From NCBI GenBank assembly GCA_036023115.1, contig JAYKKT010000091.1, positions 33,632,501 to 33,696,500 on the forward strand: 64,000 bases of DNA. The letters run 5' to 3'. This document shows, in pieces, positions 13,079 to 23,285 of this stretch (within the stretch, counting starts at the first letter, position 1; the number at the start of each line of letters is the position of its first letter). The notes under the pieces are model-generated. The model did no database searches. It saw only the letters and a list, made by a program, of their open reading frames with translations, and was not told where the DNA came from. The position numbers and the translations under genes were made by a program. The DNA comes from Brasenia schreberi (Eukaryota > Streptophyta > Magnoliopsida > Nymphaeales > Cabombaceae).

Positions 13079-16000
13079 CTCTACCAAACTATTAAAAAAT
13101 GACTTCTAGAATTTGTGTATCTGAATTGACAAAGACTAAAAAATTAGATGGCCTAAATTTTCAAACATAGAAGAATAATACTTTTTCTAATTTTCTTGGG
13201 GTTAGGTCCTGTAGAATTTTTGCACAAGGTATACCAATTACACTTACTGATGTATTAATGGTACCCACTATTAGGTATAACATTATATTAGTTGTTACCT
13301 TAGTAAAGAAAGAGTTTGAAGTCAGGTTTGTCCCTAACAAAGTCATTGTGGGAAAGCATGAAAAAATAACTTTTCTAGTTTATTTAATGATGAGCATAGA
13401 TTGTTCAAACTCAATGTAAATGAAAACGAAAGTTCTTGTACTTATATTGATAGTGCTCATGTGATTGATGTGAATGTATGTCATAAACACTTGGGTTATA
13501 TAAGTTTAAAGAAGTTAAAAAAATTAACCAACTTTAACTTATTACCTAACTTTCATAAAAACACTTTAATAAGTGTAAAGCCTATATACAAGGAAAAATG
13601 ACTAGAAAATCATTTTCTAAAGAAATAATTAAGGTAACAACCCTACTAGAGATTATTCACACTGATTTATGTGATCCTTTTAGAGTAACATCACATGAAG
13701 AAAATGTTTTTTTTATAACCTTTGTCGATGATTACTCGAGAAATATATACATATATCTTTTAGTACATAAATATGAGGCACTTAAAGCGTTCAAAGAATA
13801 TAAGTAAGAAAATTGAGAACCAACTAGGGCATACAATCAAAGTATTGAGGTCGGATAGAGGTGGATATTACACCTTTGCAGAATTTTTAGAATTTTATAG
13901 ACTTTGGTATTGCAAAGAAAAATACAATGTTTAGGACATCTCACCAGAATGGTTTAACAAAGATATATAATATGACCTTATTGAATATGACAAGATTTAT
14001 GTTAATAAATGTTTTTCTACCAAAGGTAGTTTGGGAGAAGCAATAAATAAAACTGTGTATATACTCAACAGAGTACCATATAAAGTTGTATTCTCTACAC
14101 CATATGGTTTGGAATAAAACTAAACCTAGGTCATCTCAGGAGGTGGGGATATATCGCTCATGTGAAGATCCTTGACTAGTTTAGAGATAAACAAGACAGT
14201 AGGTCCTTGAGATAAATATTTATTGGATATCTTAAAGGATGCCAATTTTATCAAAAGAACCTTGCACTGATAGAGAACAAGGATGCCAAATTCTTAGAAA
14301 ACACTAAGAATGACATCCTTGAAAATGATGATAAATATGTTGTCGATCTAGAAGATCTAGATCAATCATCATTTGAACTCATAGATGATATTCCTTATCA
14401 AACTAAAACTTTAAATTGACACAAAAGACCTAGGATCACACCATCCTACTTAAAGAATTATCATATTTACCTTATAGACAAAGTGTGTAATTCGGTAGAT
14501 TTAGATGAATTGACTGTAACTTGACATATCAATAAGTTATTGACTCATCTGAATCTACATATTGGTAAAAAACCATGGATGAAGAAATTGAATCCATTGA
14601 TAAAAACCAAGTCTGGGAATTTATTGATTTTTCAAAGAAAAAAAAGTCATAGTATAAATGGGTTCTGAAAAATAAATATAAAGTCGATGGAACTATTGAC
14701 AAGCTTAAGGCAAGGTTGGTTGTAAAGAAATTTTTGCAAAAAGAGGGAATATATTATATTGAGACATATTCTCTTGTTACGAAATTTGTATCCATAAAAA
14801 TAATAATGATAATATCATCATATTATGATTTGTATTTATATCAATTAGATGTAAAAACAACTTTTCTAAATAGAGATTTAGAGGAAATCATATATATGAA
14901 ACAGAAGAATATGTTGTTAAAGGCCAAGAAAATAAAGTGTATAGGCTAAAAAAAATTCATATATGACCTTAAACAATCACCTCGTCAATGGTATTTGACT
15001 TTTCAAAATATCATTATTGAACTTGAGTTTGTGGCTAATGAACTTGACCAATGTGTATATGTTTGAAAGAGTGGGAGTCACTTCGTCATCTTATTATTAT
15101 ATGTAGATGACATATTGTTGACTGAAAATGATAATGAGATGATTGTCAAAACTAAGTTATGTTTAAACTCGAGATTTAAAATGAAAGATATGGGAAAAAC
15201 ATCTTATATCTTGGGTATGAAGATTTCTCGAGATAGAGAATCTAAACTCTTATGCCTAATTCAAGAGAGAGATATCGATTATATCCTCAAGAAGCTTTAA
15301 ATGGGTGAATGCAAGTATACATCTATACTTATTGCGAAATGGGTTAAATTGAGTAAGGTTGATTATCCCAATGAAAGAGACGATAAGCCTAATGTTCCTT
15401 ATGCATAAACTATGGGTAGCTTGATGTAAACTATGTTATGTAGAAGACTTGATATCAGTTTTGTTGTTGGTCTTATGAGTAAATATCAAAGTAATCCTCG
15501 ATGGCATCATTGGATAGTTGTAAAAAAGATTCTAAGATATCTCAAAGGAACAAAAGACTTGAAACTTTGCTTTCAAGCAGATGAACTGAAAGTAATATGA
15601 TACTCAGATGCTGACTTTGTTAGTAGCAAAGATGACAACAAATCAACTTTTAGTCAAATATTGTTATTTGGAGGTGATACAATTTCTTGGACTTGTAAGA
15701 AACAAGGTTGTGTAGCATTTTATAAACAAGAAGTTGAGTACGTTGCTTGTAGTACGGCTGCTAGAAATATTATTTGGATAAGTCGCTTCATACGTGATTT
15801 AAAACTAGACATAACCAACGAGTTAGTTGTCATTTATTTTGACAATAATACAACAATTACTCTTATTAAGAGTGGAGTTGATTGATTAAGAAGCAAGCAT
15901 ATAATGATTAAATATCACTATGTTCATGATATGGTCAAAAGAAATTAAATAACTATATGATATATACCCCTTAACAAAAGGCATCTCAAAAGAACTTTTT

Positions 16001-16214
16001 ACTAACATGTAGCCCATATGAGTTTGAGATATGCTTAAGATATAAGTCTAGAAGTATACTTTATTACAGGAAAAACACATTGATTGTGAAAAACTGCATA
16101 ACAGATAAAAGTTATAATTTACTTAAAACTAGATAAATGATACTTAGTAAACCCTAAAATAGTGGGAGGAAAAACCAGTGTATCATAGATTGGTTAAAGT
16201 GACCAAGTGGGAGA
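13079..16214 (+). pseudogene. Copia polyprotein relic, copy C (integrase to RNase H)
   Basis: It starts at ATG 13,089 with the same gag-to-protease junction as copies A and B. It contains GAG-pre-integrase (about 13,400-13,590), integrase (about 13,600-14,100), reverse transcriptase (about 14,570-15,300, with LDVKTTFLN and VDDILL motifs) and RNase H (about 15,590-15,960, with VIYFDNNTTITLIKSG). Stops and frameshifts interrupt all domains. A polypurine tract, aagtgggaga, ends at 16,214 just before the 3' LTR. Confidence 0.85.
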
Positions 16215-16615
16215 TGTAAGTAGTTGGTGGCCACTGTCACCTCTAATACTAACGTCAACCATGAAATGCTCGAGGAAGGGCCCTCTTCTCGGATTTCATG
16301 AGGTGCTTTTTCGAAAAAGATAAACTTTATTCAAAAACCATTTTGGATTTAAAAAAGTCTTAGGCATCTCCCAGTTGAACGTGAAATGGCTTTTAACGGG
16401 AAGCGTAGAGAGGAAAACTCGGAAGAAGAAAAATGTTAGGTATATATACAATAAAATACAAAAAATGACAAGTTACTTTTACACATTGCGTTCTTCAAGA
16501 GAAAACTCTTTGCGGATAACCTTGTCCCTCTTCCCTCTCTTTCTTTCCCTATCTCGTCTACATGCATACATTGAGATACTGGAAGCACAAACGTGTAGAG
16601 AGACGCAACCCAACA
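16215..16615 (+). repeat. Copia 3' LTR (copy C)
   Basis: The LTR runs from TGTAAGTAGTTGG to CCCAACA and is preceded by the polypurine tract CCAAGTGGGAGA. Just past it, a 24-bp segment including the LTR end (acccaacaagatcttc...) is repeated immediately, ending near 16,658. The following agatc is the probable partner of agata at 8,293. Confidence 0.75.
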
Positions 16616-19555
16616 AGATCTTCATTTCTCCCGACCCAACAAGATCTTCATTTCTCCTGTAATCAAGCAGTAAAAAATGGACCAAATAAGAAACAAAAGG
16701 AGCAACTCAATTGATTAAATTCAGCAACGTATAAACTATGAAAAATCATGTAAACAAAACCTGGTAACTGATTTTCACTATTAGCAACAATAATCTGATG
16801 AGAGACAGTATGCTTCGTACTTTTAATTTATAGAAGTACGCAGCAATAGTTGCATAAATGGGGTGGCACTATAGCCACTAAGCTATTCACGCCTGAGGTT
16901 TAGCCACTTTAATGGATAATTATGTGCTCAATGGCCATTTACATCGTTTCAATAAATAGAGATTAAACATAAAGTGACAAAATTGGAATACATGTAGACA
17001 CTACGACCAACATTATTCCCTTTCGCTACCGACTTTCCATCCAACATGATGTTGTCTAGCATTAACGGCGATAGTTGATGACTGATCTCTTGACGATATT
17101 CTCAGTTGCCACAGCAGAGGAGATTCCCGCTATCCATTTTAGACTTCATGTTGGTTAGTATTCCATGTTTCCAGATTGTGGTTAACTTCCGGGTTGGTCA
17201 CCAATCTCGGTGCTTCTAAAATATATTTAGTTTCCGAGTTTGGACAGAATTGGATGTACTAGTGCTGGAAACTAATCATCTTACACAATTTTAACTTGAT
17301 CGTAATGCAGCCCCTCTTCCTTTTCCGGGCTAGATGCCAGTTAGCTATGGGCAAATCCTCCAGATTTGGGGAGTTATATAGGTAGATGCACTCAAATCAT
17401 ATTAAAATTAACACTGCACTACACCAATTACTTGAAGGTTCATAAGAGATGACTGAAGCCTGAAATTCTAGGCAGGTACGTTCACAAAATTTTGGCAAAT
17501 AGTGGCAGGTCATAATAGCAAACCTAATTCTGTGTTTTTCTTTATCATGAGAGAATAGAGATCATAATCGTTTAATGAAAGTGCGATCCTTTTCCTGCTA
17601 TTAGTGCTAATGTGCTTTCCAAATTCTCAGCATATTATCTTTTCACTATATGGCTGAATATTTTATGGTCCCAGTAAATATTTTCTCATTGCAGTGGGGA
17701 TTCCATCATTATTTTGAAGCATCTTAATCGCAAATATTCTCTGCCCTTTGGGACGAAATAACAAGATAGTTATAAACCAGGTATTGGCACATTAATTGTT
17801 TACAAATTGATTATGAAGTCTCCGCTTAGACAGTCTTCTAAAAACTCTCCGAAGCCCTTCGAAATCAATTAGGTGGAAGAAACTAAAATAAGAAGCCCAA
17901 TTGGGAGAGAAGGAAGAAGAAAATACACATACTGAAGTTCGAATTAGGGAAATAGATAGCGTGTTGCATGTTGGTAATGCTAACTGGTGCTCACTAGAAC
18001 CGTTAAAAAATAGTAGTCGCTTAATAGAAGTAGGCAAAGGTGGAAGTATGGTGTTATACATAAATCAAATGATGCGATTATTTGGGTACATTCCAAGACA
18101 GTTTATTCATTTTTATGTCCTTGCTTCTTCAAACATAGTGCAACCAACTTGTAGTTTCCCTCACGAAGTTGGCAATTTATGATTTGTTTTGAAGGTGGAA
18201 CTATACTTGTATTTTACGGGATTCTAGAACAATTTCCTTAATGGCCTCTTGATGTAAAGGACAGTTCAAAAGACTGTAGTTTCGATGAAAACAAATGCGG
18301 AGTGGTTAGAGGCCTTGCACAGTGTTCATTCCTTATCAGTTAATCGCCATGTGGGGGAGTTAGGGAAGACCTCAATCAGACACATTGGCATGCTTCTGTT
18401 TCCTGAAGGAGTTCACTTTTTCTTATTTAATTATAACCAAAACCATCTTTCTGATACCCTGTGTATAACAGGTATATCTCCTTCCGGTGGGAGTTAGAAC
18501 CCCGCCCAGCAGCCAGAGGCATTTACTCAACAATGATAACCATGGTAGCCATAGGGAGATATTCCTTCAAGACCCTATTTGGTTGGGAAAATGCTTAGGT
18601 TGATCCTGTGCAATACTTTGTCATTATTGATGAAATAAACAACAAAATTTTCCGTGCTAACATGTTTTCTATTGAATACTCAGAGCAACCACATTTTTGG
18701 GGAGGTGGAAGAACCAAGCATAACGAAGTTTTGTTTTCTTGGTGATATGATTCTTCTTGGGTTTGCCCGCCTCCATTTGGATCCTCCAATCTCAAATAGA
18801 TTTGGATTTTGTCCTAGTAGGAACTCATCCTCTTGCCATGCTTCCTCATGTTAGCCATCCAGCACCTTTTGGAACTTCATGAATGTTATACTGTCTGATC
18901 ACGTGAACGAGTTGGGAACCAGTACGTCTCGAATTCTTTGTCGTCTGATGCATGAGGTTGGTACGAAGTCTATTTGGTTTTGAATTAAGATATAATGGCG
19001 ATGGGCTATGTTGCAAGTGGAGTTACAGTATGCTTGTGGGATGGAAACGTGTGAGCTTATTCATCCATGCGAAATGTATCCTGAAGTGACAACCATAACC
19101 TGAACTTTTTCCCTGCAACATCCTCTAAACCTTACCCAAATTGTCTTTCTTCCTTCGGGAGTAGTATATTCTATAAAAAAGCCTCTCTACTAACAGTTGT
19201 GTCTTTCTTCAACAAGGGCCTCTCTAAAGATCGTTATATCGCTCGTGAAAGCGCCCCTCACCATCTTGGATGGATTCCACTAACATTTACAATATTCAAG
19301 TTTATCTGTTACCTTGACCAGAAACTGGTGGAACAGAAATAAACTTCAAGGAAGCTGTTGACAGCGCCCTGAAGATTGAGCAAGTCTCGTTTTGCAGTAT
19401 CCTGTCCAAGCCTCTCTCTTTGTGAGCCCGCCAAGAAGCAAGCCCTATGCTGGCATTGTTTCCCACATCCCTCTCAATGTCCTACTAGTTGATTATCTTA
19501 GATAATATAAGGTAACGCATCAAGCATACCATCATGCACAAGCAAAAAGTCAATG
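16616..19555. other. Gene-poor DNA with unexplained decayed coding-like stretch
   Basis: No intact gene is seen. From about 17,800 to 19,500 several plus-strand segments read through for 30-60 codons with protein-like composition (for example around 18,520-18,720 and 19,200-19,330), interrupted by stops. No family was recognised. It may be an old pseudogene or transposon relic. 16,700-17,800 shows nothing notable. Confidence 0.35.
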
Positions 19556-19559
19556 GTAC

Positions 19560-19865
19560 AAATTCAAGCTTTTGCTACAGTTAGCGCAACTATTCCCGCA
19601 GTTATAACCCTCAAAATATTTTGAAAAATAATTGTGAAGGTTAAACTGTCGAAAATATTATAAAAACCGTCAATATTTATGTTTACAATAAATTATTGAA
19701 ATTTAGTTTTTTTGACAGTCCTTAAAACCATCTGTAATTATTGAAATTTTTTTCGGGCGATTACGTACTTCAATTTTGGAGGTTTAAAACCGTCGGAAAT
19801 GTTTTATTTTTTTGGGCGATTCTTTTGATTATTTCCAGTGGTTCCGACCACCACAAATAGTTTTT
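19560..19865. repeat. Possible DNA-transposon subterminal repeat block
   Basis: Variants of the word AAAACCGTCGGAAAT recur several times, for example 'aaactgtcgaaaat', 'aaaaaccgtcaatat', 'taaaaccatctgtaat' and 'taaaaccgtcggaaat'. Arrays of this kind are typical of subterminal regions of plant CACTA-type transposons. No CACTA terminus, partner end or transposase was located, so the class is uncertain. Confidence 0.35.
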
Positions 19866-20842
19866 ATAAACGGGATGACTAAATCCCTAATGAATCCTCT
19901 TTCTTTCTCTCTTGATTTTCCGGTGACTCTGTTTCTCTCGATTTTTCGGCAACCAAATCCCTTTGGAGCAAGATCTAAGGTGACAATCTCTCTCTACTCT
20001 CTAGTTAATCTCTTTCCCTCTCAAGATCTGAGGTAATCAATCAATAAGTCACTAAAATAGCTTCAAAAGTTATGGTTTTTCCTTAAGAAACAAATTGCCA
20101 AAAATATTCCACCACTAATAGAAGAGGTGTTGCTTTTGCTGTTTCAAATGATTGACCGTTCTTAGTTGGTATCCTTGATAGACAGTTTTATATACATAGG
20201 TAACATATCTTAAGCTAGTACATATGCATTAATAATACATAGATAGATACGGTGTACATGCCAATGCAGTACATGGATTGACAGTGCTTTCGTCATTTTC
20301 TCAGTAAAATTAGGACTATCACATGCCACGTATTATTTTTCCAAAACCACATTAACCATACGATCTGATAACTAGACAGACGAAAAGATTAACTTCATTT
20401 CAGCATTCAAATCCACATCAAAAATCTTGACAGAATCTAGGACATGAACATTTATCCTTGGCCACTCAATATTACATTGGTGTGACAACCAAGCATCAAT
20501 ACCAGAAAATATCTAACCTGAATTCCTGCATGTATGTAGATTAGTCTATACTGCCTTATCTCTTGTACTTTTATTATATTGAACCACACTTCAATTAGGC
20601 AATGTTCTTGGTGCATGTATGTTGCACACAGGCGTGGAGAATTGTGACTTTGGACAGGAAGTTCCATTCATTCCACCGCCTTTTACAAACAGTTTAGCAA
20701 CAAAGAACAGCTGATGGCTTTAAGAAATAAGCATTTGAGAACCTATAAATTCATTAGTAAGAAGAAACAGCCATTCCTTTGGAAGGACTAGGACATGGAA
20801 TTTGCAGCAAGCAAGCAGGGGGAAAAACTGAAAAATTCAGTT

Positions 20843-20957
20843 CTAGAAGTACCAATGTTTTCGGCATCTCCGTCTCCTCTTGTAAGATGTTTCATCATCT
20901 AGAAATAAGGATGAACTCTCAGTGTCAAACATAGCTTCACTCTCCTCCCTATCATAC
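20843..20957 (-). CDS. Orphan 3'-terminal coding exon
   Basis: On the minus strand a T-rich tract ends in 'gattttatag', a good 3' splice acceptor. It is followed by a 115-base open segment that, after one base completing a codon, encodes 37 residues and a TAG stop. The peptide begins YDREESEAMFDTESSS and ends in a strongly basic YKRRRRCRKHWYF tail. An acidic/serine stretch followed by a basic cluster is typical of a nuclear protein C-terminus. No upstream exon in a compatible phase was found between 20,960 and 22,600; a splice-donor-like site near 21,285 has the wrong phase. It may be the end of a gene fragment or a gene with distant exons. The product was not recognised. Confidence 0.35.
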
Positions 20958-21042
20958 CTATAAAATCAGCCAATTATATGTATACGTATATATATTATTT
21001 CATATATTATTAGTCCCACTTTGTAAATCTCATATACTACAA

Positions 21043-21097
<55 letters not shown>

Positions 21098-22632
21098 GTA
21101 TGTTGCTTTTATAATAACATGAAATATAACATATTAAATCATGATAAATTTATGTTTTAGTTTATAGAGATATGCAAGATGTTTTGTAACTTAGCAGTAA
21201 GATCCTTCAATTCAACACAACGGTCATCATAGGACTATAAGCAATCTTAATCTAAACTGTAGTGCATAGAATGAAAGAGGAGGTACCAGCTCTCTCTCTC
21301 TCTCTCTTCTTTTCATCTTTGTAGATAGGTAAACAAAAGAAGAGCTTTTTTTGTTCATGAGATCTTTCCATCACACAGACGTCTTAAACGCTAAAGAAAT
21401 ATCGAAGTCACATATTACCCTTTTTTAAACATGTATATGAATAAGACTATAAGCAAATTATGGATCCAATCTATTAATCCAATGTATACATAAATAGCCG
21501 ATTTTGAGATTATCAGGTGTGAAGATCACATCTATATGTGTTACTTTCTCTAAAAGCAAATTATGCACTAAATTTTTTTCCTAAAGTGCATTGTATTCTG
21601 TAGATGGCATTACTCATATGCGACCGACTCGTTATAATCTATAAGATTGCTAAAGATGATAAAGGGAGGGTGGTTTATTTATTTTGTGAAAATTTTATCT
21701 AATTACCGAACCAATATGGCACACTTCTAGTGCACAATCATTAAAGAATTGCTAGAGCATTTGATTGCTCATTAAATTACAAGCACATAAAATGCCATGT
21801 ATAAACCAGCTGACTAGTGAATTTGTGGTTTTCAATGCTTCGGCTGTCATGGCAGTCCTAATTTAGGCCCCTGGCTTTTAACTGGACCAGGACGGAACAC
21901 GATCGCCGAAGAAACTAAATCATTCTATTTGGCAGACAGATGCATACCGTGAAGTTCATGAAATCAAGTTCGAAGATCATCTTAGATACAGGGATGGTTT
22001 GAGATCCATGTACGAAAGAAGTTCTTCAGCTTTCCACATGCAGTAAGTGAGGTTTTCCTCCATTATTGTAGGGAGTGCTTGTTGATCCACGATCGCCCAC
22101 TCAATCCAGGCCGTCAATTAAAAGGTTGATCCATGATGTCTTCGCTTCTTTTCTCTCTTTACAGTGTTCGTGATTCCTCCTAAGGCAGTGCTTGTTGTAG
22201 GGAGTATACTAGATTTTAATGCACTTGGCCACATTTCGTCCACTAATTCCCGAAAGAAAAGGCTAGTTGCTTGTATGCAGACATAAAGCGTTGAATCAAC
22301 AGCATAAGCATTCACTAGAAAGAAATTGTGGTGAGAACCGAAGAAGACACAAAAGTAAATGTGGAGAAAAAAATATGAGCGTTGAGGGCCAGAACCGTCG
22401 CTTGGGTGGATGGCAGACAACTTTTTCTGTCCATCTCTGGTTTTTAGTCTTTCACCCTAATATTTGCAAAATCCTATAGTCGACATGACTTCAGTGCATT
22501 TCCATGTTACCCTTCGTTCCCGATTGTGCGATTAGAAACAATCTTTCTATCACAATTTTAGTGATAATTCTTACTGAAGTGGCTGCTTTGTGATGACTAA
22601 TGTCAAAATCCACTTATTGGTGGCATATTTTG
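20958..22632. other. Intergenic DNA, upstream of the first peptide gene
   Basis: It contains a TA microsatellite at about 21,044-21,094 and a CT run at about 21,291-21,307. An open minus-strand frame of 100 codons at 22,118-22,420 has no recognisable domain or supporting splice context and is not called a gene. Confidence 0.5.
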
Positions 22633-22649
22633 GTGGAGAATCCATAACC
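22633..22649 (+). promoter_or_regulatory. Upstream element shared by both peptide genes
   Basis: The 17-mer gtggagaatccataacc lies 38 bases upstream of the TATA box of the first peptide gene. The second peptide gene has gtggagaacccatgacc (26,514-26,530), with 15 of 17 positions identical, also just upstream of a TATA-like word. It is either a conserved promoter element or residual duplication homology. Confidence 0.4.
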
Positions 22650-22686
22650 ATTTCCACCAAGTGAACGTAAGGAACCAGCGGTCGCT

Positions 22687-22695
22687 CTATAAATA
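22687..22695 (+). promoter_or_regulatory. TATA box of first peptide gene
   Basis: The word ctataaata is a canonical plant TATA box, about 260 bases upstream of the ATG at 22,953. The space between fits a short leader with one intron: donor cgag/gtaatt at 22,769 and acceptor gtttgcag ending at 22,945. The intron is inferred from splice-site sequence only. Confidence 0.5.
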
Positions 22696-22952
22696 ACTGC
22701 TAATTATCTGCTTGAGGTAACCAAAGCAATACCTTCTATATTCTCAGTCACTGGGATAGTACTTCGAGGTAATTAGACTAATTTTCTTGCGTAGAGAATC
22801 TCAATGCAACGAAGCATCATTATTTCGTTGACTCTTACATGAACATGTTTTGCATAAGCTTCTGATTCTGTCCATCTTTTCTCGTTTAACGCATCATTAT
22901 CTTTCTCTTTACGTTATCAAATTTCATTTGGTCCTTTGTTTGCAGATCTAAA

Positions 22953-23285
22953 ATGAAACTCAAATCACTCCTCATTGTGTTACTGGTAGCGCTAACGTGC
23001 TTCGCACTCCATGTTCTGGTTGCGGAAGCGGAAATCAACGGGAAAAAGCACAAACTGAGAAAGTTGTTAGGGAAAGAAGAAGCAGACAGCACCATAGACC
23101 AAAAGAAGGAAGAGATTAGTGGTTATCAGTATAATAACAATGGAGCAGTCGAAACCGGTTTTGGGCTCAGAGGCGGTGCTATTGATCTGAACCATCACAG
23201 CATTCCAAGGCCGTACTATTCAAGCTGGGGCAACGACCCAGGGGATGATGGTGGGAGCACGGGCACAACTAAAATAGCACCTTAG
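22953..23285 (+). CDS. Small secreted peptide precursor with NHHSIPR box (gene 1)
   Basis: The open frame encodes 110 residues. Residues 1-26 form a clear secretion signal: a basic start (MKLK), a long Leu/Val/Ala core, and an Ala-rich cleavage region near VAEA. A basic/acidic spacer with several Lys/Arg clusters (KKHKLRK at 31-37, KK at 51-52) follows. Near the C-terminus is the block LNHHSIPRPYYSSWGNDP (79-96), then a Gly/Ser/Thr-rich tail ending KIAP. This layout (signal peptide, variable pro-region, short conserved C-terminal block) is that of plant signalling-peptide precursors. There are no paired cysteines, so it is not a Cys-rich peptide. The block matches none of the CLE, CEP, RGF, IDA, PSK, PSY or PIP consensus motifs that I know. 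A paralogue lies about 3.4 kb downstream in the same orientation. I have only a vague recollection of unnamed plant proteins with NHHxIPR; function is unknown. Confidence 0.75.
   Translation: MKLKSLLIVLLVALTCFALHVLVAEAEINGKKHKLRKLLGKEEADSTIDQKKEEISGYQYNNNGAVETGFGLRGGAIDLNHHSIPRPYYSSWGNDPGDDGGSTGTTKIAP

Noticed and set aside
17792..18854. Several overlapping 65-95 codon open frames on both strands
   Set aside because: No recognisable domains, no consistent exon chain, and frequent stops between them.
22118..22420. Minus-strand open frame of 100 codons
   Set aside because: No domain, no start context, and no splice link to the terminal exon at 20,843-20,957 in a compatible phase could be established.
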